A DNA stretch of 64,000 bases from Pseudomonas sp. CBZ-4 (GTDB lineage: Bacteria; Pseudomonadota; Gammaproteobacteria; Pseudomonadales; Pseudomonadaceae), in assembly GCF_000346755.1 (NCBI RefSeq), contig NZ_ANNV01000154.1, positions 1 to 64,000 of the forward strand, written 5' to 3'. The position numbers and the translations under genes are program-made. The notes under the pieces are model-generated. The model searched no databases. It worked only from the letters and a program-made list of their open reading frames with translations, and was not told where the DNA came from. This document shows, piece after piece, positions 52,726 through 61,030 of this stretch. Numbering within the stretch: position 1 is the stretch's first letter; the number at the start of each line of letters is the position of its first letter.

Positions 52726-53056
52726 CAGTAATGCGTCCCGCGAACTGTCGGCGCTACTGGCGCGGTACGGTTCTTCCCTCGATGTTTTTCCGACCACGAT
52801 CCCTGTCCGCCGGATAACTGCTTCTGGTGCTTTACGCTGCACACCCGGGTCAGTTGCCAACCCTCTGAACCGTTGAGGCCGGTTCATCGCTGCCTGTTCT
52901 TGTCATGCGGTGTAACTAAAGAGCGTCGGCATCCTTGCCGGTGTTGCCTGGCGTCCTTGCCATCGCTGTGATGGCTTCCATGCCGATGTTGCGTGCCTTC
53001 CTTGTCTTCCTTGGCAGCATCCTTGCTGCCTCCACCAGGCCTTCTTGGCTGGCTTG
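52701..53056 (-). ncRNA. Predicted RsmX/Y/Z-like GGA-hairpin RNA
   Basis: Downstream of an SOS-like promoter the minus strand has seven GGA motifs within about 110 bases. Three lie in ANGGAN hexaloops on perfect stems: GGCAGC-AAGGAT-GCTGCC (53013-53030), TGGC-AAGGAC-GCCA (52949-52962) and CGGC-AAGGAT-GCCG (52927-52940). A fourth is GGC-ATGGAA-GCC (52973-52984, weak stem). Two AAGGAA motifs lie in the single-stranded link (52997-53012). This is the recognition pattern of RsmA/RsmE proteins. A terminator ends the possible transcript at 52701. Alternatives are a long tailocin mRNA leader. The RNA is unproven. Confidence 0.5.
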
Positions 53057-53062
53057 AGATGG

Positions 53063-53091
53063 AGAATATGCATGTATGGATATACAGTCAA
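53063..53091 (-). promoter_or_regulatory. SOS-like sigma-70 promoter
   Basis: TTGACT (53086-53091) and TATTCT (53063-53068) are 17 bp apart on the minus strand. The 16-mer CTGTATATCCATACAT (53072-53087) lies over the -35 and spacer and differs from CTGT-N8-ACAG only in the last base. LexA, or the local LexA-like repressor, could occlude it. Expected start about 53056. Confidence 0.65.
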
Positions 53092-53178
53092 TGCATTAAC
53101 GCATTTATTTGTAGAGATTAATGCCCTATCGCATAAGAACCCTTGCGGGCACTGGGCCTGCCTGCTTTTTGCCAGGCG

Positions 53179-53206
53179 AAAAAAAACCCGCGCATTGGCG
53201 GGTTTT
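53179..53206 (-). terminator. Terminator of the tailocin repressor gene
   Basis: AAACCCGC and GCGGGTTT stem with a short loop and eight Ts on the minus strand, 17 bp after the repressor stop. Confidence 0.9.
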
Positions 53207-53222
53207 GTCTTACCTAAGGTGG

Positions 53223-53957
53223 TTAGCGGGCGTACATGCCCCACCAGAACACATGGCCGAGGATGCTGATCTGCTCATCCTGGATGTCCTGGAAACTGTA
53301 GTCCTCGTCCGGGTGCTCATCACGATTGAAACTGCGCAGGCGAATCCCGGAAGGCAGGCGATAGAGCTGTTTCACCCGCAGTTGGCCGTTGTGATTGATC
53401 GCGTACAAATCACCATCGACGATATCGCCAATCCCGCTCTTGCCCGCATTGACCCCAACCGTCGCCCCATCACGCAGCACGGGCAGCATGCTGTTGCCAC
53501 GCACGGTCACGCACTTGGCCTGGTCAAACTGCACACCGTTATGCCGCAGACTGCGCTTGCCAAAGCGCAGGCTGGCCTTTTCACTTTCCTCGATGACGAA
53601 TCTTCCTGATCCAGCAGCCAATTCAACCTCGCGCAGAAAAGGGATCGACACCTCGTCATCATTCACGGGGGTGTCATCGTCCCACAGGCTGATGTCCTTG
53701 AGTTCCGAATGGGTCGGGTCACGCAGGTCTTCGCGCAAGGCGCCGATGGCTACGCGTCCGCGCAGTTGGTCGGTGCTGACGCGAAAGTACTCGGCGATGC
53801 GGGAGATGTGCTTGTCCGAGGGGTCGACAATCTTGCCGTTGAGGATCCGGGACAGCGTGGATTGAGGCACGCCGGTGCGCCGGTGAAGCTCCATGGGGGA
53901 GATCCGGTCGCGGTCCAGCAGTTCTCGTAAGACGATAGAAACATTGCGTTTTTGCAT
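53223..53957 (-). CDS. prtR: LexA-like tailocin repressor, PrtR type
   Basis: A 244-residue CI/PrtR-type repressor from MQKRNVSIVLRE. The N-terminal helix-turn-helix (MELHRRTGVPQSTLSRILNG) binds operators. The C-terminal S24 domain has the cleavage site LAAGSGRF (Ala-Gly), catalytic Ser in RGNSMLPVL and Lys in LRVKQLYRL, so RecA should trigger self-cleavage and induce the cluster. It is divergent from mutS. An in-frame TTG at 53993 is possible but the ATG is preferred. The symbol reflects similarity to the R-pyocin repressor. Confidence 0.85.
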   Translation of the reverse strand: MQKRNVSIVLRELLDRDRISPMELHRRTGVPQSTLSRILNGKIVDPSDKHISRIAEYFRVSTDQLRGRVAIGALREDLRDPTHSELKDISLWDDDTPVNDDEVSIPFLREVELAAGSGRFVIEESEKASLRFGKRSLRHNGVQFDQAKCVTVRGNSMLPVLRDGATVGVNAGKSGIGDIVDGDLYAINHNGQLRVKQLYRLPSGIRLRSFNRDEHPDEDYSFQDIQDEQISILGHVFWWGMYAR

Positions 53958-53994
53958 AGCGCGGATAGTGACGGGAGTTTTTTGGGTTGGCAAA

Positions 53995-54026
53995 TGCTAA
54001 TCCGCATATTTTTTGCATTCTTAGCA
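53995..54026. promoter_or_regulatory. Candidate repressor operator, prtR-mutS gap
   Basis: TGCTAA (53995-54000) and TTAGCA (54021-54026) are a perfect inverted repeat around an A/T-rich 20 bp centre that itself contains GCATATTTTTTGC. The site lies 38 bp upstream of the repressor start and is a good candidate autoregulatory operator. Half of a CTGTATA motif follows at 54028. Confidence 0.45.
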
Positions 54027-54155
54027 CCTGTATACCTATCCGCTTGCGACCTGCGAAGCCCCGACCTCGCGTGTTAACCTTGCCGCCATCGCAAAATCAG
54101 CAGGGCCAAGCGCCCCCTTTGCCCCACTCCTTTTAACGAATTTGCCTACTACCCA

Positions 54156-56747
54156 ATGAGTAAAAACACTTCCGACTTGTCCTCCCACACCCCGATGATG
54201 CAGCAGTACTGGCGCCTCAAGAACCAGCACCCTGATCAGTTGATGTTCTATCGCATGGGCGACTTCTACGAGATCTTCTACGAAGACGCGAAGAAGGCCG
54301 CCAAGCTGCTGGACATCACTCTGACCGCCCGTGGGCAATCGGCCGGGCAGTCGATTCCGATGTGTGGGATTCCTTACCACTCGTTGGAAGGTTATCTGGT
54401 CAAGCTGGTGAAGCTGGGCGAGTCGGTGGTGATCTGTGAGCAGATCGGCGACCCGGCCACCAGCAAGGGGCCGGTAGAACGCCAGGTGGTGCGCATCATT
54501 ACGCCGGGGACGGTGAGTGATGAGGCGTTGCTGGATGAGCGTCGCGACAACCTGATTGCCGCGGTGCTGGGCGATGAGCGTTTGTTCGGCCTGTCGGTGC
54601 TGGACATCACCAGCGGCAATTTCACTGTGCTGGAGATCAAGGGTTGGGAAAACCTGCTGGCCGAGCTGGAACGTATCAACCCGGTGGAGTTGTTGATTCC
54701 GGACGATTGGCCAAAGGACCTGCCTGCGGAAAAACGTCGTGGGGCCAAGCGCCGTGCGCCGTGGGATTTTGAGCGTGACTCGGCGCTGAAAAGCCTGTGC
54801 CAACAGTTCTCCGTGCAGGACTTGAAGGGCTTTGGTTGCGAAACCCTGACCCTGGCCATCGGCGCCGCCGGTTGCCTGCTCGGTTATGCCAAGGAAACCC
54901 AGCGCACCGCCCTGCCGCATTTGCGCGCCCTGCGCCATGAGCGCCTGGACGATACCGTGGTGCTGGATGGCGCCAGCCGGCGCAACCTGGAGCTGGACAC
55001 CAACCTGTCCGGCGGGCGCGACAACACCCTGCAATCGGTCGTCGACCGTTGCCAGACCGCCATGGGCAGCCGCTTGCTGACCCGTTGGCTGAACCGTCCG
55101 CTACGGGACTTGAGCGTGCTGCAAGCGCGCCAGTCTTCTATTACCTGCCTGCTGGACGGCTACCGCTTCGAGAAGCTGCAACCGCAGTTGAAGGAAATCG
55201 GCGATATCGAGCGCATCCTCGCGCGGATTGGCCTGCGCAATGCGCGGCCCCGCGACCTGGCGCGGCTGCGCGATGCCCTCGGCGTCCTGCCGCAACTGCA
55301 AGCGGCGATGACCGAACTGGACACGCCGCACCTGCAACAGTTGGCCGTGACCACCAGCACCTACCCGGAACTGGCGGCACTCCTGGAAAAAGCCATCATC
55401 GACAACCCGCCGGCGATTATCCGTGACGGTGGCGTGTTGAAGACCGGTTACGACAGCGAGCTGGACGAACTGCAATCCCTCAGCGAAAACGCCGGGCAGT
55501 TCCTGATTGACCTGGAAGCCCGCGAAAAAGCCCGTACCGGCCTGGCCAACTTGAAAGTCGGCTACAACCGCGTACACGGCTACTTCATCGAATTGCCGAG
55601 CAAGCAGGCTGAGTCGGCGCCTATCGACTATCAACGCCGCCAGACCCTCAAAGGTGCCGAGCGCTTTATCACGCCGGAGCTCAAGGAGTTCGAAGACAAG
55701 GCGCTGTCGGCCAAGAGCCGTGCGCTGGCGCGGGAAAAGATGCTGTATGAAGCCCTGCTCGAGGACCTCATCGGCCAACTGGCGCCGTTGCAAGACACCG
55801 CCGCCGCCCTGGCCGAGCTGGATGTACTGAGCAACCTCGCCGAGCGTGCGTTGAACCTTGACCTGAACTGCCCGCGTTTTGTCAGCGAGCCGTGCATGCG
55901 CATTGTGCAGGGCCGTCACCCGGTGGTGGAGCAAGTGCTGACGACGCCGTTCGTCGCCAACGACCTGTCGCTGGACGATGACACCCGCATGCTGGTGATC
56001 ACCGGTCCGAACATGGGCGGTAAATCCACCTACATGCGTCAGACCGCGTTGATCGTGCTGCTGGCGCATATCGGCAGCTTTGTGCCGGCGGCCAGTTGCG
56101 AGCTGTCCCTGGTGGACCGGATTTTCACGCGGATCGGTTCCAGCGATGATCTGGCCGGCGGCCGTTCGACCTTTATGGTGGAAATGAGCGAAACCGCCAA
56201 CATCCTGCACAACGCCACCGAGCGCAGCCTGGTGCTGATGGACGAAGTCGGTCGCGGCACGAGCACTTTCGACGGCCTGTCCCTGGCCTGGGCGGCGGCC
56301 GAGCGTTTGGCGCACCTGCGTGCCTATACGCTGTTCGCTACCCACTATTTCGAACTGACCGTGTTGCCGGAAAGCGAACCGCTGGTAGCCAACGTGCATC
56401 TCAATGCCACCGAGCACAACGAGCGCATCGTGTTCCTGCACCATGTGCTGCCAGGGCCGGCCAGCCAGAGTTACGGCTTGGCGGTGGCGCAGTTGGCCGG
56501 CGTGCCGAACATCGTGATCAGCCGCGCCCGCGAGCACCTCAGCCGCCTGGAAACCACGGCATTGCCCCATGAAACCGTGGTCGCCAGCCCAGCCAAGGCC
56601 GCGAGCAAAAGTGCAGCACCTCACCAGAGCGATATGTTCGCCACCCTGCCCCATCCGGTGCTGGAAGAGTTGGCAAAACTTGACCTGGATGACTTGACGC
56701 CGCGTAAAGCGCTCGAAATGTTATATGCACTGAAGGTTCGGATATAA
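54156..56747 (+). CDS. mutS: MutS, DNA mismatch recognition protein
   Basis: Recognises mismatches and starts methyl-directed repair. The 863-residue product has the mismatch-binding Phe-x-Glu in FYRMGDFYEIFYEDA near residue 40, the connector and lever domains, and a C-terminal ATPase with Walker A TGPNMGGKST and signature STFMVEMSE. Full length, so the tailocin next to it has not disrupted the gene. Marks the upstream edge of the tailocin. Confidence 0.98.
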   Translation: MSKNTSDLSSHTPMMQQYWRLKNQHPDQLMFYRMGDFYEIFYEDAKKAAKLLDITLTARGQSAGQSIPMCGIPYHSLEGYLVKLVKLGESVVICEQIGDPATSKGPVERQVVRIITPGTVSDEALLDERRDNLIAAVLGDERLFGLSVLDITSGNFTVLEIKGWENLLAELERINPVELLIPDDWPKDLPAEKRRGAKRRAPWDFERDSALKSLCQQFSVQDLKGFGCETLTLAIGAAGCLLGYAKETQRTALPHLRALRHERLDDTVVLDGASRRNLELDTNLSGGRDNTLQSVVDRCQTAMGSRLLTRWLNRPLRDLSVLQARQSSITCLLDGYRFEKLQPQLKEIGDIERILARIGLRNARPRDLARLRDALGVLPQLQAAMTELDTPHLQQLAVTTSTYPELAALLEKAIIDNPPAIIRDGGVLKTGYDSELDELQSLSENAGQFLIDLEAREKARTGLANLKVGYNRVHGYFIELPSKQAESAPIDYQRRQTLKGAERFITPELKEFEDKALSAKSRALAREKMLYEALLEDLIGQLAPLQDTAAALAELDVLSNLAERALNLDLNCPRFVSEPCMRIVQGRHPVVEQVLTTPFVANDLSLDDDTRMLVITGPNMGGKSTYMRQTALIVLLAHIGSFVPAASCELSLVDRIFTRIGSSDDLAGGRSTFMVEMSETANILHNATERSLVLMDEVGRGTSTFDGLSLAWAAAERLAHLRAYTLFATHYFELTVLPESEPLVANVHLNATEHNERIVFLHHVLPGPASQSYGLAVAQLAGVPNIVISRAREHLSRLETTALPHETVVASPAKAASKSAAPHQSDMFATLPHPVLEELAKLDLDDLTPRKALEMLYALKVRI

Positions 56748-56890
56748 CGCTGACGCTTGCAAGCTGGTAGACTCTCGCGCGGTTTGGGATGCTGCGGGCT
56801 TTTTAGCCTGGCCTGCAGACTATCGCTCCCGAACCTCGCGAGCCCTGCCACAAAGGGTTTCGCTGCCGCCGCCTGAGGAGAGAATTAGAA

Positions 56891-57214
56891 ATGACCTTCG
56901 TCGTCACCGACAACTGCATCAAGTGCAAGTACACCGACTGCGTGGAAGTATGTCCGGTGGACTGCTTCTACGAAGGCCCGAACTTCCTGGTCATCCACCC
57001 GGATGAGTGCATCGACTGCGCCCTGTGTGAACCAGAATGCCCGGCCGTCGCGATTTTCTCCGAGGACGAAGTCCCGGCAGAGATGCAGGAATTTATTCAG
57101 TTGAACGTCGAGCTGGCGGAAATCTGGCCAAACATCACTGAGAAGAAAGACTCGCTGCCGGATGCAGCAGAGTGGGATGGCGTCAAAGGCAAGATCAAAG
57201 ACCTCGAGCGCTAA
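56891..57214 (+). CDS. fdxA: FdxA, 7Fe ferredoxin
   Basis: Ferredoxin carrying a [3Fe-4S] and a [4Fe-4S] cluster; 107 residues. The cysteine pattern is NCIKCKYTDCVEVCPVDCF and CIDCALCEPECPAVA, with a C-terminal tail usual for the Azotobacter-type FdI. It lies 143 bp after mutS, as in other pseudomonads, and upstream of rsmZ on the other strand. Confidence 0.95.
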   Translation: MTFVVTDNCIKCKYTDCVEVCPVDCFYEGPNFLVIHPDECIDCALCEPECPAVAIFSEDEVPAEMQEFIQLNVELAEIWPNITEKKDSLPDAAEWDGVKGKIKDLER

Positions 57215-57231
57215 CAGCGCCGCCGCCAAAC

Positions 57232-57258
57232 AAAAAAAGGCCCTTAGGGGCCTTTTTT
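57232..57258 (+). terminator. Terminator of fdxA
   Basis: A-run, GGCCC, TTAG, GGGCC and T-run form a symmetric hairpin that can stop transcripts from both sides. It follows the fdxA stop by 18 bp. Confidence 0.9.
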
Positions 57259-57282
57259 GCGTCCGGGGACTTTTTTGCAGGC

Positions 57283-57416
57283 AAAAAAAGGGGCGGTATG
57301 ACCCGCCCACATTTTTTCCCTAGTCCCTGTATTCCTTTTCATCATCCTGATGAATCGCATCCTGCGACGTTCCTTCAAACCATCGTTCCTTGATGGCTGT
57401 GTCAATCCGTGGACAC
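57283..57416 (-). ncRNA. rsmZ: RsmZ regulatory RNA
   Basis: Small RNA that binds and sequesters the translational repressors RsmA and RsmE under control of GacS/GacA. The minus strand begins TGTCCACGGATTGACACAG, closely matching known P. fluorescens rsmZ. It has GGA motifs in CATCAAGGAACGATG, AAGGAACGTCG, TCGCAGGATGCGA, CATCAGGATGATG and AAGGAATAC, then a terminator (GGGCGG/CCGCCC with seven Ts). The expected length is about 134 nt. The promoter, GacA box and fdxA neighbour all agree. Confidence 0.93.
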
Positions 57417-57423
57417 AGGGCTG

Positions 57424-57451
57424 ATCTTAGAGACTTCCAAGGGAAGTTCAA
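57424..57451 (-). promoter_or_regulatory. rsmZ core promoter
   Basis: TTGAAC (57446-57451) and TAAGAT (57424-57429) are spaced by 16 bp on the minus strand and lie 7 bp before the predicted rsmZ start at 57416. Confidence 0.75.
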
Positions 57452-57587
57452 CGGGATCCAACCCATGGACTGACACACAAAGGCCCTCAACAAGATTTAA
57501 TTAATTGTTATTTTTCAACGTTTTATAAAAAACCTTCAGCGTTTCGGGACGTACATGTCCGGTAAAAAAACCAAACACTTACGAAAA

Positions 57588-57605
57588 AGTAAGCAAATGC
57601 TTACA
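57588..57605 (-). promoter_or_regulatory. GacA upstream activating site of rsmZ
   Basis: TGTAAGCATTTGCTTACT on the minus strand fits the GacA box TGTAAG-N6-CTTACA at 17 of 18 fixed or palindromic positions and lies about 170 bp before the rsmZ start, the usual distance. The region between is rich in A/T (57490-57540) and could bind nucleoid proteins such as MvaT or IHF. Confidence 0.9.
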
Positions 57606-57658
57606 CGAGCAATTGCGCAAAAGCGTAACGGCCACGTCCTGGGCATCTTGCGGGCATG

Positions 57659-57687
57659 AAAAAGCCCCGACACTGTCGAGGCTTTTT
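57659..57687 (-). terminator. Terminator of apbC
   Basis: AAAAAGCC and GGCTTTTT flank CCGACA/TGTCGAG. It follows the apbC stop by 14 bp and is symmetric, so it can also block read-through from the other side. Confidence 0.88.
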
Positions 57688-57700
57688 CCCTTCACATCCC

Positions 57701-58795
57701 TTAGTCGTCGCTGACAGTAATCGTCGGCATTGCCGGCGCCGCGGCTTCCTGCAAGACGATGCGTGCGCCCACGTGACGGGCGAGTTCCTGATAGATCATG
57801 GCGATCTGGCTGTCAGGCTCGGCCACAACAGTGGGCTTGCCGCCGTCAGCCTGCTCGCGAATCAGCATCGACAGCGGCAGCGAGGCCAGCAGTTCAACAC
57901 CGTATTGAGTGGCCAGTTTCTCACCGCCACCTTCACCGAACAGATGCTCGGCGTGGCCGCAGTTGGAGCAGATGTGCACCGCCATGTTCTCGACAACACC
58001 CAGCACCGGGATATTGACCTTGCGGAACATCTCCACGCCTTTCTTGGCATCGAGCAGGGCCAGGTCCTGCGGCGTCGTGACGATCACCGAACCGGCCACC
58101 GGGACTTTCTGTGCCAGGGTCAGCTGGATATCACCGGTGCCTGGCGGCATGTCGATCACCAGATAGTCCAAATCGCCCCAGGCCGTCTGGGTGACCAGTT
58201 GCAGCAGGGCCCCGGAGACCATCGGCCCGCGCCAGACCATCGGCGTGTTGTCGTCGGTGAGGAAGGCCATGGACATGACTTCCACCCCGTGGGACTCGAT
58301 CGGCACGAACCACTTCTGATCCTTGACCTTGGGCCGCGTGCCTTCGGCGATGCCGAACATCACACCCTGGCTCGGGCCGTAGATGTCGGCGTCGAGAATG
58401 CCCACGCGGGCACCTTCACGGGCCAGCGCCAAGGCCAGGTTGGCCGCAGTGGTGGATTTGCCCACGCCACCCTTGCCGGAAGCGACGGCGACGACGTTCT
58501 TGACGTTGGCCAGCCCCGGGATCTGCGCCTGGGCCTTGTGCGGCGCAATCACGCACTGGATCTCGACCTTGGCCGAACGCACGCCGTCGAGGCCTTCGAT
58601 GGCCATTTGCAGCATCTGCGCCCAGCCGTTCTTGAACAGGCCTGCGGCATAGCCCAGCTCCAGCTGGACCGACACGTGGTCGCCCTGTACCTCGATGGCA
58701 CGTACACAGCCGGCACTGACCGGGTCCTGGTTCAAATAAGGGTCGGTGTACTGGCGAAGAACGGCTTCCACCGCTGCGCGATTGACGGCGCTCAT
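57701..58795 (-). CDS. apbC: ApbC/Mrp, Fe-S cluster carrier ATPase
   Basis: P-loop protein that carries and transfers [4Fe-4S] clusters. The 364-residue product has an N-terminal MIP18-like domain, the deviant Walker A GKGGVGKST near residue 107, the Mrp signature VIVTTPQDLALLDAKKGV, and the cluster-binding pair CxxC in HICSNCGHAEH. It is divergent from metG, as in many gamma-proteobacteria. Confidence 0.94.
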   Translation of the reverse strand: MSAVNRAAVEAVLRQYTDPYLNQDPVSAGCVRAIEVQGDHVSVQLELGYAAGLFKNGWAQMLQMAIEGLDGVRSAKVEIQCVIAPHKAQAQIPGLANVKNVVAVASGKGGVGKSTTAANLALALAREGARVGILDADIYGPSQGVMFGIAEGTRPKVKDQKWFVPIESHGVEVMSMAFLTDDNTPMVWRGPMVSGALLQLVTQTAWGDLDYLVIDMPPGTGDIQLTLAQKVPVAGSVIVTTPQDLALLDAKKGVEMFRKVNIPVLGVVENMAVHICSNCGHAEHLFGEGGGEKLATQYGVELLASLPLSMLIREQADGGKPTVVAEPDSQIAMIYQELARHVGARIVLQEAAAPAMPTITVSDD

Positions 58796-58967
58796 GGGCT
58801 ACTCCCGAAAAAAGACTGACTGAAACAGGCGGCTATCCTAACCGTTCCCGCCGGTCAGCGGCATGCTTTCGCAGGCCGGGAAGATGCTGAAACAGCTCCA
58901 CGGGGTGAAATATATTTCCCGGCGCTTTATAGTGGCCGACCTCCGTTTCATCAAGTAGCCGAGCCCC

Positions 58968-61019
58968 ATGTCCGAGCCACGCAAGATCCTCGTCACCAGC
59001 GCCCTGCCCTATGCCAATGGTTCCATCCATCTTGGCCATATGCTTGAGTACATCCAGACCGATATGTGGGTGCGCTTCCAGAAGCATCGCGGCAACCAAT
59101 GCATCTATGTCTGCGCGGACGACGCCCACGGTTCGGCCATCATGTTGCGCGCCGAAAAGGAAGGCATCACCCCGGAACAACTGATCGCCAACGTGCAGGC
59201 TGAACACAGCGCCGACTTTGCCGAGTTCCTGGTGGACTTCGACAACTTCCACTCGACCCACTCCGAAGAAAACCGCGAGCTGTCGAGCCAGATCTACCTG
59301 CGGTTGAAGGACGCCGGGCATATCGACCAGCGGTCGGTCACCCAGTATTTCGACCCGGAAAAGAAAATGTTCCTGGCCGACCGCTTCATCAAGGGCACCT
59401 GCCCGAAATGCGGCACCGAAGACCAGTACGGCGACAACTGCGAAAAATGCGGTGCAACCTATGCGCCGACTGAATTGAAGGATCCGAAGTCGGCTATCTC
59501 CGGTGCCACTCCGGTACTCCGGGATTCCCAGCACTTCTTCTTCAAGCTCCCGGATTTCCAGCAGATGCTGCAAACCTGGACCCGCAGCGGCACCCTGCAG
59601 GATGCCGTGGCCAACAAACTCGCCGAATGGCTCGACAGCGGCCTGCAACAGTGGGATATCTCCCGCGATGCGCCGTACTTCGGCTTCGAGATCCCGGGTG
59701 AGCCGGGCAAATACTTCTATGTGTGGCTGGATGCGCCGATCGGCTACATGGCCAGCTTCAAGAACCTGTGCGATCGCACGCCTGAGCTGGACTTCGACGC
59801 GTTCTGGAACAAGGACTCCACGGCCGAGCTTTACCACTTCATCGGCAAGGACATCGTCAACTTCCACGCCCTGTTCTGGCCAGCCATGCTGGAAGGTTCG
59901 GGCTACCGCAAGCCGACCGGCATCGCGGTGCACGGCTACCTGACGGTCAACGGCCAGAAGATGTCCAAGTCCCGTGGCACCTTTATCAAGGCGCGCACCT
60001 ACCTGGACCACCTGTCGCCGGAATACCTGCGCTACTACTACGCCTCCAAGCTGGGCCGTGGCGTCGATGACCTGGACCTGAACCTGGAAGACTTCGTACA
60101 GAAGGTCAACTCGGACCTCGTGGGCAAAGTCGTCAACATCGCCAGCCGTTGCGCCGGGTTCATCCACAAGGGCAACGCCGGTGTGCTGGTGGCCGAGAAC
60201 GCTGCGCCAGAGCTGACCGACGCGTTCCTGGCCGCCGCGCCAAGCATCGCCGACGCCTACGAGGCCCGTGACTTTGCCCGCGCCATGCGCGAAATCATGG
60301 GCCTGGCCGACCGCGCCAACGCCTGGATCGCCGACAAGGCACCGTGGTCGTTGAACAAACAGGAAGGCAAGCAGGCTGAAGTCCAGGCGATCTGCGCCAC
60401 GGGCGTCAACCTGTTCCGCCAGCTGGTGATCTTCCTCAAGCCGGTGCTGCCATTGCTGGCCGCCGACGCCGAAGCGTTCCTCAACGTCGCGCCGCTGACC
60501 TGGAACGACCACGCCAGCCTGCTCAGCAACCACCAGCTGAACGAGTTCAAGCCGCTGATGACCCGGATCGACCCGGTCAAAGTCCAGGCCATGACCGACG
60601 CTTCGAAAGAAGACCTGGTCGCCAGCCAGACCGACACTGGTTCGACTGCACCCGCTGGCAATGGTGAACTGGCCAAAGACCCGCTTTCCCCGGAAATCGA
60701 CTTTGACGCTTTCGCCGCCGTGGATCTGCGTGTCGCGCTGATCATCAAGGCCGAAGCCGTGGAAGGTGCCGACAAGCTGCTGCGCCTGACACTGGATATC
60801 GGTGACGAGCAACGCAACGTGTTCTCCGGGATCAAGAGCGCCTATCCGGACCCGTCCAAGCTGGATGGTCGCCTGACCATGATGATTGCCAACCTCAAGC
60901 CACGGAAAATGAAATTCGGTATTTCCGAAGGCATGGTGATGGCGGCAGGCCCTGGCGGTGAAGAAATCTACCTGCTGAGCCCTGACAGCGGCGCCAAGCC
61001 AGGCCAACGCATCAAGTAA
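58968..61019 (+). CDS. metG: MetG, methionyl-tRNA synthetase
   Basis: Charges tRNA-Met. The 683-residue product has the HIGH-type motif in GSIHLGHMLEYIQ, a zinc knuckle in CPKCGTEDQYGDNCEKCG, KMSKSRGTFI, and a C-terminal tRNA-binding (OB) domain (DFDAFAAVDLRVALIIKAE) used for dimerisation. Full length for the E. coli-like dimeric class. Confidence 0.97.
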   Translation: MSEPRKILVTSALPYANGSIHLGHMLEYIQTDMWVRFQKHRGNQCIYVCADDAHGSAIMLRAEKEGITPEQLIANVQAEHSADFAEFLVDFDNFHSTHSEENRELSSQIYLRLKDAGHIDQRSVTQYFDPEKKMFLADRFIKGTCPKCGTEDQYGDNCEKCGATYAPTELKDPKSAISGATPVLRDSQHFFFKLPDFQQMLQTWTRSGTLQDAVANKLAEWLDSGLQQWDISRDAPYFGFEIPGEPGKYFYVWLDAPIGYMASFKNLCDRTPELDFDAFWNKDSTAELYHFIGKDIVNFHALFWPAMLEGSGYRKPTGIAVHGYLTVNGQKMSKSRGTFIKARTYLDHLSPEYLRYYYASKLGRGVDDLDLNLEDFVQKVNSDLVGKVVNIASRCAGFIHKGNAGVLVAENAAPELTDAFLAAAPSIADAYEARDFARAMREIMGLADRANAWIADKAPWSLNKQEGKQAEVQAICATGVNLFRQLVIFLKPVLPLLAADAEAFLNVAPLTWNDHASLLSNHQLNEFKPLMTRIDPVKVQAMTDASKEDLVASQTDTGSTAPAGNGELAKDPLSPEIDFDAFAAVDLRVALIIKAEAVEGADKLLRLTLDIGDEQRNVFSGIKSAYPDPSKLDGRLTMMIANLKPRKMKFGISEGMVMAAGPGGEEIYLLSPDSGAKPGQRIK

Positions 61020-61030
61020 GCCTGCACAAC

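Larger units (their letters stand above)
52628..53222. other. Regulatory gap between repressor and holin
   Basis: This 595 bp stretch has no convincing gene. On the minus strand it holds, in order, the repressor terminator (53179-53206), an SOS-like promoter (53063-53091), a run of GGA hairpins (52927-53033), and a terminator (52701-52725). Just before the holin, CCGGCAC/GTGCCGG forms a further small hairpin near 52650-52666. It replaces the prtN-type activator gene that R-pyocin clusters carry; none is seen here. Confidence 0.7.

Noticed and set aside
52624..52887. An 87-codon minus-strand frame that overlaps the holin start by ATGA
   Set aside because: It contains a strong terminator hairpin and unfavourable codons (AGA, GGG, TTG), has no good ribosome site and no recognisable domain.
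52903..53244. A 113-codon minus-strand frame across the GGA-hairpin region
   Set aside because: It crosses the repressor terminator and the SOS-like promoter, has a tryptophan/glutamine-rich repetitive translation and no ribosome site. RNA hairpins explain the repetition better.
41246..53957. Interpretation as a complete prophage
   Set aside because: No integrase, terminase, portal, capsid or replication genes and no attachment-site direct repeats were seen at the edges.
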